NCBI GenBank assembly: GCA_947685225.1
Contig: CANTUV010000035.1
Location: 46,066,001-46,130,000 of the forward strand
Source: Garcia nutans
Lineage: Eukaryota; Streptophyta; Magnoliopsida; Malpighiales; Euphorbiaceae
DNA length: 64,000 bases
Direction of reading: 5' to 3'
Made by a program: the position numbers and the translations under genes. The notes under the pieces were generated by a model. It saw only the letters and a program-made list of their open reading frames with translations. It made no database searches and was not told the origin of the DNA. Below, one piece after another: positions 1-10,053 of this stretch (positions within the stretch are counted from its first letter, which is position 1; every line of letters begins with the position of its first letter).

Positions 1-721
1 ATATACAACATATATACAAGTCAAATGGATGGTCAACTAAAGAAGATATTTTGTATTATTGATTTAATAATTAATTAGAAGGAAATTTATATGAGTGGAA
101 GAGATTAAATGGATTATTTTAATATTCAATGCTTGGAGGAGAGGGTTTTGAGGAGATGATTTGACTTTTGCTTTCTATCTTTTCTTCTTTCTTTCTTTCT
201 TTTGCCGTGGACCATTTCCTTTCTTTCCTTTTCTCTTCTTGTGGCCGGCTAGCAAAGAAACAAGAGAACAAGGGAGAGATTTGATCTTCTAACTCAAGAT
301 CTAAGGAAGTTTTCAAGTGATCAAGTTGGAAATTTAAGAGTTTCTTCATCCTTGGTAAGTTTCCTCTTGATTCCTTGATTTTCTTTTAAGATGTGTTTGA
401 GTTTGTTGGTTGATTATTAATGGTATGTGATTATGTTTGATTAAGATGTGTTTAAGAGTGTTTGGTTCAAGTGATTTTGGATTTTGGGGTTGGATTAAAG
501 GAAAGAGTAAGTTGTTGGAAGTGAAAGTATTGTGGTTGTGTTTTGGGTTTGGGGTGATGATTTTGATTTGTGTTGGATGTATGTTTTTAGTTGTTTTGGT
601 GTTTTTGCAAGTTTGTTATGGTTCTTGGGCATGTTGAGCTAAGTTTGTTTGAAGTGGATTTTGGTGAAAGGAAGTGATTTGTTGGTTGTGTTGTTGATGT
701 TGCCGGAATTTGGATTTTTGG

Positions 722-1080
722 CCTGACACGCCCATGAGCACGACCAGGTTTTTAGGCGTGTCGATGGTTCTGTGTTCTTGGATGGGTGACACGAGTAGTG
801 ACACGCCCATTTCACTGAGCGTGTCACAGCTTCTGTGTTGTAGTAGTTTTGACACGTCCAGTGACACGCCCATGTCACTGAGCGTGTCATAGCTACTGTG
901 TTGGTGAGGAATTGACACGGCCATGAACACGCCCATGTTGTTGGACGTGTCAATGTTTCTGTGAGAAAGAATGTATTACACGTTCAGTGACACGCCCGTG
1001 GTTCTGAGCGTGTCAAAGCTTATGTGTTGTGAGTTTAGAGCACGGTCAGGGACACGCCCGTGTTGTTGAGCGTGTCATGT
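722..1080 (+). repeat. GACACG...CGTGTC imperfect palindrome block (5' LTR, Tekay-1)
   Basis: About six units, each with GACACG(C/G)CCATG-like left halves and GAGCGTGTC-like right halves, spaced by 40-70 bp and joined by TTCTGTGTTG-like linkers. The same block recurs in the 3' LTR at 8287-8643 with point differences. Blocks with the same GACACG/CGTGTC frame occur in unrelated elements across the window. Confidence 0.9.
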
Positions 1081-1439
1081 TTAGGGTTTTCCCTAGTTGG
1101 TTCTTAGTCTTATCATCTCATTTGTATCTCTAAGTGAGTATGTATTATTACCTTTGGTTTAGGTATTGAAGAGATTGAATTGTCCTAACCTAGGTGGTGA
1201 AGAATTCTTGTAAGAGAAAGGTTGTAGATTGGTGTGAGTTGTTCCTAAGGTAAGTACAAACTACATTGTTGCATACACTCACATGATTTGATACTTAACA
1301 TATTTGATTATACATATGCTAAGCAATTGATTGCAGGGTTAAAACATTTAATGAAGTATGAAAGGTATATTAATGCAATTGGTTATGTATACTTGAATGA
1401 TCAATTGATTTAATGTAATTTGAGATATAATGAGATATA

Positions 1440-1620
1440 AAACCAATGTGATTGGCTATGATGATGGTGTTAATGCAATTGATATTGTATATTTTCTTAA
1501 TGAGACATGAAGCCATGGTTGTTGGCTATAATGATGCTAATGAGATGATTGAGGCATGGTTGCCTATTTTGATTATGAGATATGAAGCCATGATTGTTGG
1601 CTATAATGATGAGAATGAAA
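1440..1620 (+). repeat. Cluster of GCCAT/TTGGC short hairpins in Tekay LTR
   Basis: Four short inverted motifs occur in a row: ACCAATGTGATTGGC, GCCATGGTTGTTGGC, GGCATGGTTGCC and GCCATGATTGTTGGC. They are separated by TATAATGATG-type spacers. The 3' LTR has the equivalent cluster near 9006-9180. Related clusters occur in Tekay-3 (46265-46330), S1 (37835-37940, antisense) and S2 (60755-60860, antisense). Confidence 0.75.
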
Positions 1621-1668
1621 TGAATTGAGAAAGAAATGTATAAAGATATAAATGAAAAGATTATATGT

Positions 1669-2029
1669 CTAATGTGTTATTCAACCTTCAGAGTTCTGGG
1701 TTTGGCGGCATGCCTATAAAGTACTGGATAGGTGAAAAAACCGGGTCGTAAGCCGATTCCAGTTGATAAATGTGAAATGTGAATTATAGTAACAGTCTTG
1801 CCGGGTTGAGGATCTCCTTGGTTTATCCGGGTTGAGGTCCAAGAGACTGGGTCTGTTACAGGTAACAGTCTTGTCAGGTTGAGGATCTCCTCGAGTTTAG
1901 CGGGTTGAGGTCCAAGAGACTGGGTCGGTTACCCTATCCATGGATAGAGATATATATGTATCGCCTACGGGCTTGATGATTATGATTATAGACCAAAGCA
2001 GTAACTCTGAACTTTGAATAACATATTAG
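1669..2029 (+). repeat. Stem-enclosed hypervariable cassette, Tekay-1 5' LTR
   Basis: An inverted repeat of about 27 bp (1669-1695 against 2003-2029, with a few mismatches) encloses tandem hairpin units of about 70 bp. Each unit starts GTAACAGTCTTGCCGGG and ends GACTGGGTCTGTTAC-like, so each is itself a hairpin. This copy has two units (about 1789-1930); the 3' LTR has one. TTGTGGGCCCA follows the right arm. The same architecture with different filling occurs in all other Tekay-type LTRs here. Confidence 0.85.
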
Positions 2030-2575
2030 TGTCTTGTGGGCCCAACTTTGTCTTTGTTTTCAATTTAATATATGAATGATGAAATAAATGAATAATGAGA
2101 ATTGTTTATATGTTTGAGATTATGACATTTGCATTTCATTAAAGTATAATATTATTATAGTTTGTACCACTAAGCCGTTGGCTTAGCGCGATTGTGGTTC
2201 ATCGCGCAGGTGTCAAAGAAGAACCAGAGAGTTCCTCTAGACCGAGTAGAGTCTAGATTTTGGGGCGTTGATAGTGGAGCTTAAAGATCAAAGACATACT
2301 GCCAAACATGTATATGTTTTATGTTTTGTAAAACTTGAGTTTTAATGTATAAGTATTTGTAAATATTTGTTATATTTTCCGCTGCTTCTAAATAAACGTT
2401 TTATCTTTTGTCTTTTATAATTTCTTTTAAATAATTTAAATTTGTTCATGTTTTTGTAAAGGGATGAGTCATTTGTTTAAGTATACCGTGGCATTTCTAT
2501 ATTCAGTATACGTATATTACGATCGTATTAGCATGCTGTGTACGTATACATGGTATAGGGGTGTTACAATTATTT

Positions 2576-2590
2576 TGGTATCAGAGCCTA
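2576..2590 (+). promoter_or_regulatory. Primer-binding site, initiator-Met tRNA type (Tekay-1)
   Basis: TGGTATCAGAGCCTA lies 7 bases after the LTR end at 2568. TGGTATCAGAGC is the usual plant PBS complementary to the 3' end of initiator methionine tRNA. It primes minus-strand cDNA synthesis and fixes the 5' LTR boundary. Confidence 0.95.
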
Positions 2591-2736
2591 GGTTTGAGAT
2601 TCTTAACCTAGGTGAATTGTAAGAAAAAGAAAATTTTGATTTTAAAGTGGGTTTTTGAGTAAAATACATGTCTTGGTATGGCAGTCTTTGATCTTTAATG
2701 AGGAATATTCTGCTGTGTTTGCAGATATAGGTAGTA

Positions 2737-3960
2737 ATGGAGTCCCATTCACGACAGTCTGTAGAGGGTAGTGCTGAGAGTGTAGCTCCTGAAGAGGGCA
2801 GAGAGGGAGCTAGAGTTGAGAGAGTTAGTGAGGCCCCTGCTTTTGTGTCAGGGAGATCAGTTGCTGATGAGGTATCACCGGGTTGGTTAAGGCATATGGT
2901 AGATTTGTTTAGGGGAGCTCCGGTACAGCAGCCACCACCACCACAGCCTCAAGTGCCAGTAAGACATTATGATAAGTTAAGAAAGTATGGGGCTGAAGAT
3001 TTCTTGGGTACTATCGATCCTGCAGTGGCTGAGCAGTGGTTGGATAAAGTGCAGAGGATATTCATTCAGTTGCAAGCTACTTTGGTTGAGAAGTTTGATT
3101 ATTTAAGATCCCTTCTGCAGAAAGATGCCTATGACTGGTGGAAGACGGTTCCTCATGCCATGGATGATCCACCTACACTATCTTATAGTGATTTTCTGAG
3201 GGAGTTCGAGCAGAAATATACTCTGAGGGAGTATAAAGATATTAAGAAGATGGAATTCTTGAATTTGAGGCAAGACAACCGGACGGTAACGGAGTATGAG
3301 GTTGAGTACACCCGGTTAAGTCACTATGCTGGTGGGATTATCTCGGACGAGATTGATCGATGCAGAAGATTTGAGGAGGGATTGAGGCCCTCCATTATGT
3401 GCATTGTTGCTGGTTCTCGGTACCAGGATTTCTCTCAGCTAGTTGCATCAGCTAGGAGTGTTGAGAGAGCACAAGGTATTGCAGTAGCTGTGCCGAGGAG
3501 GAGACTAGGGTAAGGAGACCCCAGTTTGAGGCAGGGTCTTCATCTGTGAAGAGAGGTAGAGGAAGTTTTTTTTCTAGGATCAGTAGGAGTCAGAGACAGC
3601 CGAGTAGGTCAGTGCAGTATTAGAGGCAGAGGCCGAGACCTACAGCTTCTATAGCTAGTGCTCTGGCTCCAGTGGTTCAGAGGTCTACTCTACCTGCATG
3701 TGAGTTTTGTGGTAGGAACCATGGAGGTGTTTGTTGGAAGGTTGGCAGATCGGCTGGGTGTTATAGATGTGGGTCACCAACTCATTTTATTAAAGATTGT
3801 CCTGAGATGCAGGAGTATAGACAGGCTGAGTCTGCAGCTTCTCGACTGAGTGTTAGCAGAGGTGGTCGAGGGGGCAAAGGTTTTAGTAGAGGTGGTCGGC
3901 CCGGGTTTAGTCAGAGAGGAGGATCGACATACGGAGGAAATAGGCTAGATGAGGCCGGAT
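2737..3960 (+). pseudogene. Tekay-1 gag (broken)
   Basis: Encodes the capsid/nucleocapsid part of the polyprotein, which packages element RNA in cytoplasmic particles. The start at 2737 (MESHSRQS) is the first ATG after the PBS. The capsid-like retrotransposon gag domain runs from about residue 85 to 240 (AEQWLDKV, DAYDWWKTV, REFEQKY). A one-base deletion near 3493, judged against Tekay-3, shifts the frame; reading then continues in the third frame. A TAG at 3621-3623 replaces a CAG kept in Tekay-3. The nucleocapsid zinc knuckle follows at about 3759-3806 (CYRCGSPTHFIKDC, CX2CX4HX4C intact), then an RG/GG-rich basic stretch. It is not translatable as one product. Confidence 0.92.
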
Positions 3961-6900
3961 CTTCTCAGAGAGTTTATGTGATGCAGAGGCAGTCGGATGC
4001 TTCAGCAGCTATAGCGGGTACATTCTCTTTATTTGGCATTTCAGTTCTTGCTTTGATTGATCCAAGATCTACTCATTCATACATAAGTGCATTCATTTTG
4101 CCTGTGTCTGAATTGCATTCAGAGTCCTTAGGATTTGATGTCTTGGTGACAAATCCTTTAGGACATAGTGTCGTTGTGAGTAAGGTTCATCGTGATAGTG
4201 CAGTGGTAGTACAAGGTGAGGAGTTTCTTAGGGATTTAATTGAAATGCCTTTTAAGGAGTATGATTTAATCTTAGGCATGGATTGGTTGTCCAAGCATGG
4301 AGCTGTGGTAGATTGTCAAAAGAAGTGTGTTACCTTGAGAACCGGTGATGGTAGAATTGTGATGGTGTCTAGTGAGCAAAGACAACTTGCATCCTTGTTT
4401 GTATCAGCTGTAGCAGCTAGAAAGTTGATTAGAAAAGGGTGTGATGCTTATCTTGCTCATGTTATGGATACTAGAGTAGTGGGTTCTCCACTTGACAGTA
4501 TAACCACAATTGCAGATTTTCCAGATGTGTTTCCTGAGGAGTTGCCAGGGTTACCCCCTGAGAGAGAGGTTGAGTTTGGTATCGAATTGATGCCTGGTAC
4601 CACTCCCATCTCTATTACCCCTTATTGAATGGCACCTGTTGAGTTGAGAGAGCTGAAGGTGCAGTTGCAAGAGTTGTTGGATAAAGGGTTTATTCACCCT
4701 AGTGTTTCTCTATGGGGAGCTCCTGTTTTGTTTGTGAAGAAGAAGGATGGTACTATGAGGTTATGCATCGATTATAGGCAATTGAACAAAGTGACTATCA
4801 AGAATAAGTATCCTTTGCCTAGGATTGATGATCTCTTTGATCAATTGAAGGGAGCAGCAGTGTTTTTCAAGATTGATTTGAGATCAGGATACCATCAGTT
4901 GAGGGTTAGAGCTGAAGATGTTCCTAAGACAGCTTTCCGCACAGGGTATGAGCATTATGAGTTTTTAGTAATGCCTTTTGGATTGACAAATGCACCTGCA
5001 GCTTTCATGGATTTGATGAATAGGGTGTTTAGGCCCTATCTGGATCAGTTTGTGTTGGTTTTCATTGATGATATTTTGGTGTATTCACGTAATAAGGAGG
5101 AGCATGACAAGAATTTGTGGATTGTGTTACAGATCTTGAGAGAGAAGCAGTTGTATGCTAAGCTGTCAAAGTGTGAGTTTTGGCTTGACCAAGTTACTTT
5201 TCTGGGTCATATAGTTTCAGCAGATGGAATAAGAGTCGATCCAAGTAAAGTTGAAGCTATTTTGAATTGGAGTCCACCAAAGTCTGTAACTGAAGTTAGA
5301 AGTTTTCTGGGTTTGGCAGGCTATTACCGACGGTTTGTGAAAGGTTTCTCTTTGATAGCTACTCCACTCACCAGATTGCTTTGGAAGGGAGTTAGATTTG
5401 TGTGGACGGATCAGTGTCAAGCTAGCTTTGAGCAGTTAAAAGAAATGTTGACTCAAGCACATGTTCTAACTTTACCTGTGGAAGATAAACCATATGTAAT
5501 TTATAGTGATGCTTCACATAATGGTTTAGGATGCGTTTTGATGCAAGAGGGTAAAGTTATAGCTTATGCTTCTCGGCAGTTGAAGCCGTACGAGCTTAAT
5601 TATCTGACTCATGATTTGGAGTTGGTGGCTATAGTGTTTGCTTTAAAGATTTGGCGACACCACTTATATGGGGAAAAATGTTTTATCTATACGGATCATA
5701 AGAGTTTGAAATATTTGGGAGTTCAAAGAGAGCTTAATCTTCGGCAGAGACGTTGGTTGGAGTTGATTAAAGACTACGACTGTTTGATCGATTATCATCC
5801 GGGTAAGGCGAATGTTGCTGCTGATGCTTTGAGTCGAAAGTCTTTGGCAAGTTTGTCAGTTTATTCACTCTCGTTGCTTGTTGAATTGAGAGCATTGCAT
5901 GCTAGTTTTGAATCATGCGATGATGGTGCACTGTTGGCTCAATTGCAGTTGAGACCAGTGTTGTTAGATCAGATTAAAGAGACTCAATTGGCTGATGAGA
6001 AAATTCAGAAGATTGTTTCAGATTGCCAACATGGAGAAAGTAGAGATTTCCATGTGAGAAATGATGGTAGCCTTTGGTTTAAAGATAGGTTGTGTGTTCC
6101 TGATGATACTAGTTTGAGAAAGTTTATTTTGGAGGAAGCACACCAATCAGTTTTTGCTATGCATCCGGGAAGTACAAAAGATGTACCATGATTTGAAACA
6201 GCATTATTGGTGGTCTGGTATGAAGAGAGACATAATGAAATTTGTATCCAAGTGTCTCACTTGTCAGAGGGTGAAAGCTGAGCATCAAGTTCCAACAGGG
6301 TTGCTTCAACCTTTAAAAGTGCCTGAATGGAAATGGGAGAGAGTGACAATGGAATTTATATCTGGTTTGCCATTGACTCAGAAGAAGCATGATGCTATCT
6401 GAGTGATTGTTGATCGGTTGACAAAGACAGCTCATTTTCTTTCAATTAGAATGGACTATTCTCTTGAGAGACTGGCTGAACTGTATATTAAGGAGATAGT
6501 GAAGTTGCATGGAGTTCCAATTTCTTTAGTGTCTGATCGAGATCCTAGATTTACTTCAAGGTTTTGGAAATGTTTGCATAGTGCATTGGGTTCTCGATTA
6601 CACTTTAGTACTGCTTTTCATCCACAGACAGATGGGCAGTCAGAAAGAGTGATACAGATTATTGAGGATATGTTGAGAGGCTGTGTTATTGATTTCTCTG
6701 GAAGTTGGGACAGACTTTTGCCACTTGTGGAATTTGCTTACAACAACAGTCATCAATCCAGTATTGGTACGGCACCATTTGAGGCATTATATGGTAGAAG
6801 ATGCAGAACACCTTTATGTTGGAATGAAATTGGAGAGGGCAAGTTAATTGGTCCTGATTTGGTTAAAGAAACTGAAGAGAAAGTGAAGATTATTCGGGAT

Positions 6901-7386
6901 CGGTTAAAAGCGGCTTCAGATCGACATAAGTCTTATTCAGATTTGAAGAGGAGAGACATAGAGTTTGATATTGAAGATAAAGTACTTTTGAAAGTGTCTC
7001 CTTGGAAGAAGATTTTGAGATTTGGTCGGAGAGGGAAACTGAGTCCTCGTTTCATTGGACCATATGAAATTTTAGAAAAAGTTGGACCAGTTGCTTATCG
7101 TCTTGCTTTGCCGCCCGAGTTGAATAGAATTCATAATGTATTCCATGTTTCTATGTTGCGGAGGTATAGATCGGATCCATCTCATATCTTGCCAGTAGAA
7201 TCCATTGAAGTGAGTTCGGATCTGACATTTGAAGAAGAACCAGTTGCTATTTTGGCACATGAAGTGAAAGAGTTGAGGAATAAGAAAGTGGCATTGGTGA
7301 AGGTTCTATGGAAGAGTTATGGTAGAAAAGAGGCAACCTGGGAGAGTGAGCAAGCAATGCGAGATCAATATCCTCAACTGTTTTGA
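3961..7386 (+). pseudogene. Tekay-1 pol: protease, RT, RNase H, integrase, chromodomain (broken)
   Basis: Domains in order are: retropepsin near 4050 (LIDPRSTHSYIS, with the usual Gly of the active-site triad replaced by Arg); RT from about 4640 (IDYRQLNKVTIKNKYPLPR, FIDDILVYS near 5062); RNase H near 5490 (VIYSDASHNGLG); integrase HHCC zinc finger near 6150-6290; integrase core with VSDRDPRF and DGQSERV; and a C-terminal chromodomain ending WESEQAMRDQYPQLF. Breaks: TGA at 4626-4628 where Tekay-3 has CGA; one extra base near 6175; TGA at 6400-6402 where Tekay-3 has TGG. The first integrase catalytic Asp is Glu (TMEF versus TMDF in Tekay-3). The product would have made and integrated cDNA; this copy cannot. 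Confidence 0.93.
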
Positions 7387-7424
7387 ACTTGAGATCAGGT
7401 AATTTCGAGGATGAAATTTCTTTT

Positions 7425-7438
7425 TAGAGGGGGAGAAT
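7425..7438 (+). promoter_or_regulatory. Polypurine tract of Tekay-1
   Basis: AGAGGGGGAGAAT lies directly before the 3' LTR start TGTAATATCCC. It is the plus-strand primer site and fixes the LTR start. The same tract precedes the Tekay-3 3' LTR at 52128-52140. Confidence 0.9.
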
Positions 7439-8286
7439 TGTAATATCCCGAAATGTGCCCTAGAAGTTTTGATATAATTGTTGTTTTAATTGAATTTAAT
7501 GTATATGTGTTATTGGAAAGAGAAAGGAAGTGAAGAGAGAGTTTATATGTTGTATATATGGAGATATATACAACATATATACAAGTCAAATGGATGGTCA
7601 ACTAAAGAAGATATTTTGTATTATTGATTTAATAATTAATTAGAAGGAAATTTATATGAGTGGAAGAGATTAAATGGATTATTTTAATATTAAATGCTTG
7701 GAGGAGAGGGTTTTGAGGAGATGATTTGACTTTTGCTTTCTATCTTTTCTTCTTTCTTTCTTTCTTTTGCCGTGGACCATTTCCTTTCTTTCCTTTTCTC
7801 TTCTTGTGGCCGGCTAGCAAAGAAACAAGAGAACAAGGGAGAGATTTGATCTTCTAACTCAAGATCTAAGGAAGTTTTCAAGTGATCAAGTTGGAAATTT
7901 AAGAGTTTCTTCATCCTTGGTAAGTTTCCTCTTGATTCCTTGATTTTCTTTTAAGATGTGTTTGAGTTTGTTGGTTGATTATTGATGATATGTGATTATG
8001 TTTGATTAAGATGTGTTTAAGAGTGTTTGGTTCAAATGATTTTGGATTTTGGGGTTGGATTAAAGGAAAGAGTAAGTTGTTGGAAGTGAAAGTATTGTGG
8101 TTGTGTTTTGGGTTTGGGGTGATGATTTTGATTTGTGTTGGATGTATGTTTTTAGTTGTTTTGGTGTTTTTGCAAGTTTGTTATGGTTCTTGGGTATGTT
8201 GAGCTAAGTTTGTTTGAAGTGGATTTTAGTGAAAGGAAGTGATTTGTTGGTTGTGTTGTTGATGTTGTCGGAATCTAGATTTTTGG

Positions 8287-8643
8287 CCTGACACGCCCAT
8301 GAGCACGACCAGGTTTTTAGGCGTGTCGATGGTTCTATGTTCTTGGATGGGTGACACGAGCAGTGACACGCCCATGTCACTGTGCGTGTCACAGCTTCTG
8401 TGTTGTAGTAGTTTTGACACGTCCAGTGACACGCCCATGTCACTGAGCGTGTCATAGCTACTGTGTTGGTGAGGAATTGACACGGCCATGAACACGCCCA
8501 TGTTGTTGGACGTGTCAATGTTTCTGTGAGACAGAATGTATTACATGTTCAGTGACACGCCCGTGGTTCTGAGCGTGTCAAAGCTTCTGTGTTGTGAGTT
8601 TAGAGCACGGTCAGGGACACGCCCGTGTTGTTGAGCGTGTCAT
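8287..8643 (+). repeat. GACACG palindrome block (3' LTR, Tekay-1)
   Basis: This is the counterpart of 722-1080. Some differences change the palindrome arms, for example a weak half at 8545 reading TTACATGTTC where the 5' LTR has TTACACGTTC. The arms are therefore not under complete constraint within this element. Confidence 0.9.
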
Positions 8644-9233
8644 GTTTAGGGTTTTCCCTAGTTGGTTCTTAGTCTTATTATCTCATGTGTATCTCTAAGT
8701 GAGTATGTATTATTACCTTTGGTTTAGGTATTGAAGAGATTGAATTGTCCTAATCTAGGTGGTGAAGAATTCTTGTAAGAAAAAGGTTGTAGATTGGTGT
8801 GAGTTGTTCCTAAGGTAAGTACAAACTACATTGTTGCATACACTCACATGATTTGATACTTAACATATTTGATTATACATATGCTAAGCAATTGATTGCA
8901 GGGTTAAAACATTTAATGAAGTATGAAAGGTATGTTAATGCAATTGGTTATGTATACTTGAATGATCAATTGATTTAATGTAATTTGAGATATAATGAGA
9001 TATAAAACCAATGTGATTGGCTATGATGATGGTGTTAATGCAATTGATATTGTATATTATCTTAATGAGACATGAAGCCATGGTTGTTGGCTATAATGAT
9101 GCTAATGAGATGATTGAGGCATGGTTGCCTATTTTGATTATGAGATATGAAGCCATGGTTGTTGGCTATAATGATGAGAATGAAATGAATTGAGAAAGAA
9201 ATGTATAAAGATATAAATGAAAAGATTATGTGT

Positions 9234-9521
9234 CTAATGTGTTATTTAACCTTCAGAGTTCTGGGTTTGGCAGCATGCCTATAAAGTACTGGATAGGTGA
9301 AAAGACCGGGTTGTAAGCCGATTCCAGTTGATAAATGTGAAATGTGAATTATAGTAACAGTCTTGCCGGGTTGAGGATCTCCTTGGTTTATCCGGGTTGA
9401 GGTCCAAGAGACTGGGTCTGTTACCCTATCCATGGATAGAGATATATATGTATTGCCTACGGGCTTGATGATTATGATTATAGACCAAAGTAGTAACTCT
9501 GAACTTTGAATAACATATTAG
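9234..9521 (+). repeat. Stem-enclosed cassette, Tekay-1 3' LTR (single unit)
   Basis: The left arm 9234-9260 is the near reverse complement of the right arm 9495-9521. One GTAACAG...CTGTTAC hairpin unit lies between them, against two in the 5' LTR. TTGTGGGCCCA follows. Confidence 0.85.
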
Positions 9522-10053
9522 TGTCTTGTGGGCCCAAGTTTGTCTTTGTTTTCAATTTAATATATGAATGATGAAATAAATGAATAATGAGAATTGTTTA
9601 TATGTTTGAGATTATGACATTTGCATTTCATTAAAGTATAATATTATTATAGTTTATACCACTAAGCCGTTGGCTTAGCGCGATTGTGGTTCATCGCGCA
9701 GGTGACAGAGAAGAACCAGAGAGTTCCTCTAGACCGAGTAGAGTCTAGATTTTGGGGCGTTGATAGTGGAGCTTAAAGATCAAAGACATACTGCCAAACA
9801 TGTATATGTTTTGTAAAACTTGAGTTTTAATGTATAAGTATTTTTAAATATTTGTTATATTTTCCGTTGCTTCTAAATAAACGTTTTATCTTTTGTCTTT
9901 TATAATTTCTTTTAAATGATTTAAATTTGTTCATGTTTTTGTAAAGGGATGAGTCATTTGTTTAAGTATACCGTGGTATTTCTATATTCAGTATACGTAT
10001 ATTACGATCGTATTAGCATGCTATGTATGTATACAGGGTATAGGGGTGTTACA

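Larger units (their letters stand above)
1..2568 (+). repeat. 5' LTR of Tekay-1 (partial)
   Basis: Base 1 corresponds to base 7566 of the 3' LTR. The LTR ends with GGGGTGTTACA at 2568, followed directly by the primer-binding site. It contains four repeat modules annotated separately: GACACG palindromes, GCCAT/TTGGC hairpins, a stem-enclosed cassette, and a hairpin cluster near the 3' end. Minus-strand frames at 119-349 and 616-953 are by-products of these repeats. I could not place a convincing TATA box. Confidence 0.93.
1..10053 (+). mobile_element. Tekay-1: Ty3/gypsy chromovirus (Tekay/Del type), left end cut by window
   Basis: Order is LTR (1-2568, missing about 126 bp on the left), PBS, gag, protease, RT, RNase H, integrase, chromodomain, polypurine tract, LTR (7439-10053). 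The two LTRs align nearly base for base by eye, apart from scattered substitutions and an extra 70-bp hairpin unit in the 5' copy. LTR ends are TGTAAT and GTTACA. The C-terminal chromodomain and LTRs over 2.5 kb place it in the Tekay/Del group. The target duplication cannot be checked because the left flank is outside the window; the right flank begins GGCAC. It is non-autonomous now: the coding region has two frameshifts and at least three nonsense codons. Confidence 0.93.
7439..10053 (+). repeat. 3' LTR of Tekay-1 (complete, 2615 bp)
   Basis: It starts TGTAATATCCCG after the polypurine tract and ends GGGGTGTTACA. Near its start is a perfect 15-bp hairpin, 7545-7559 against 7564-7578, with a 4-base loop. 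The palindrome block is at 8287-8643, the stem-enclosed cassette at 9234-9521 (one 70-bp hairpin unit), and a hairpin cluster near 9655-9755. The small frames inside it are not genes. Confidence 0.95.

Noticed and set aside
119..349. Repeated 74-76-residue minus-strand frame in Tekay LTRs (also 7690-7914; similar at 45042 and 52330)
   Set aside because: It is present in both LTRs only because LTRs are duplicates. It is low complexity (Lys/Glu/Ser from a CTTTCTTT tract) and has no homologue I recognise.
437..637. Hydrophobic 66-residue plus-strand frame in Tekay-1 LTR (repeated at 8002-8202)
   Set aside because: It arises from a T/G-rich stretch and is conserved only as LTR duplication. Tekay-3 has the corresponding region without this frame.
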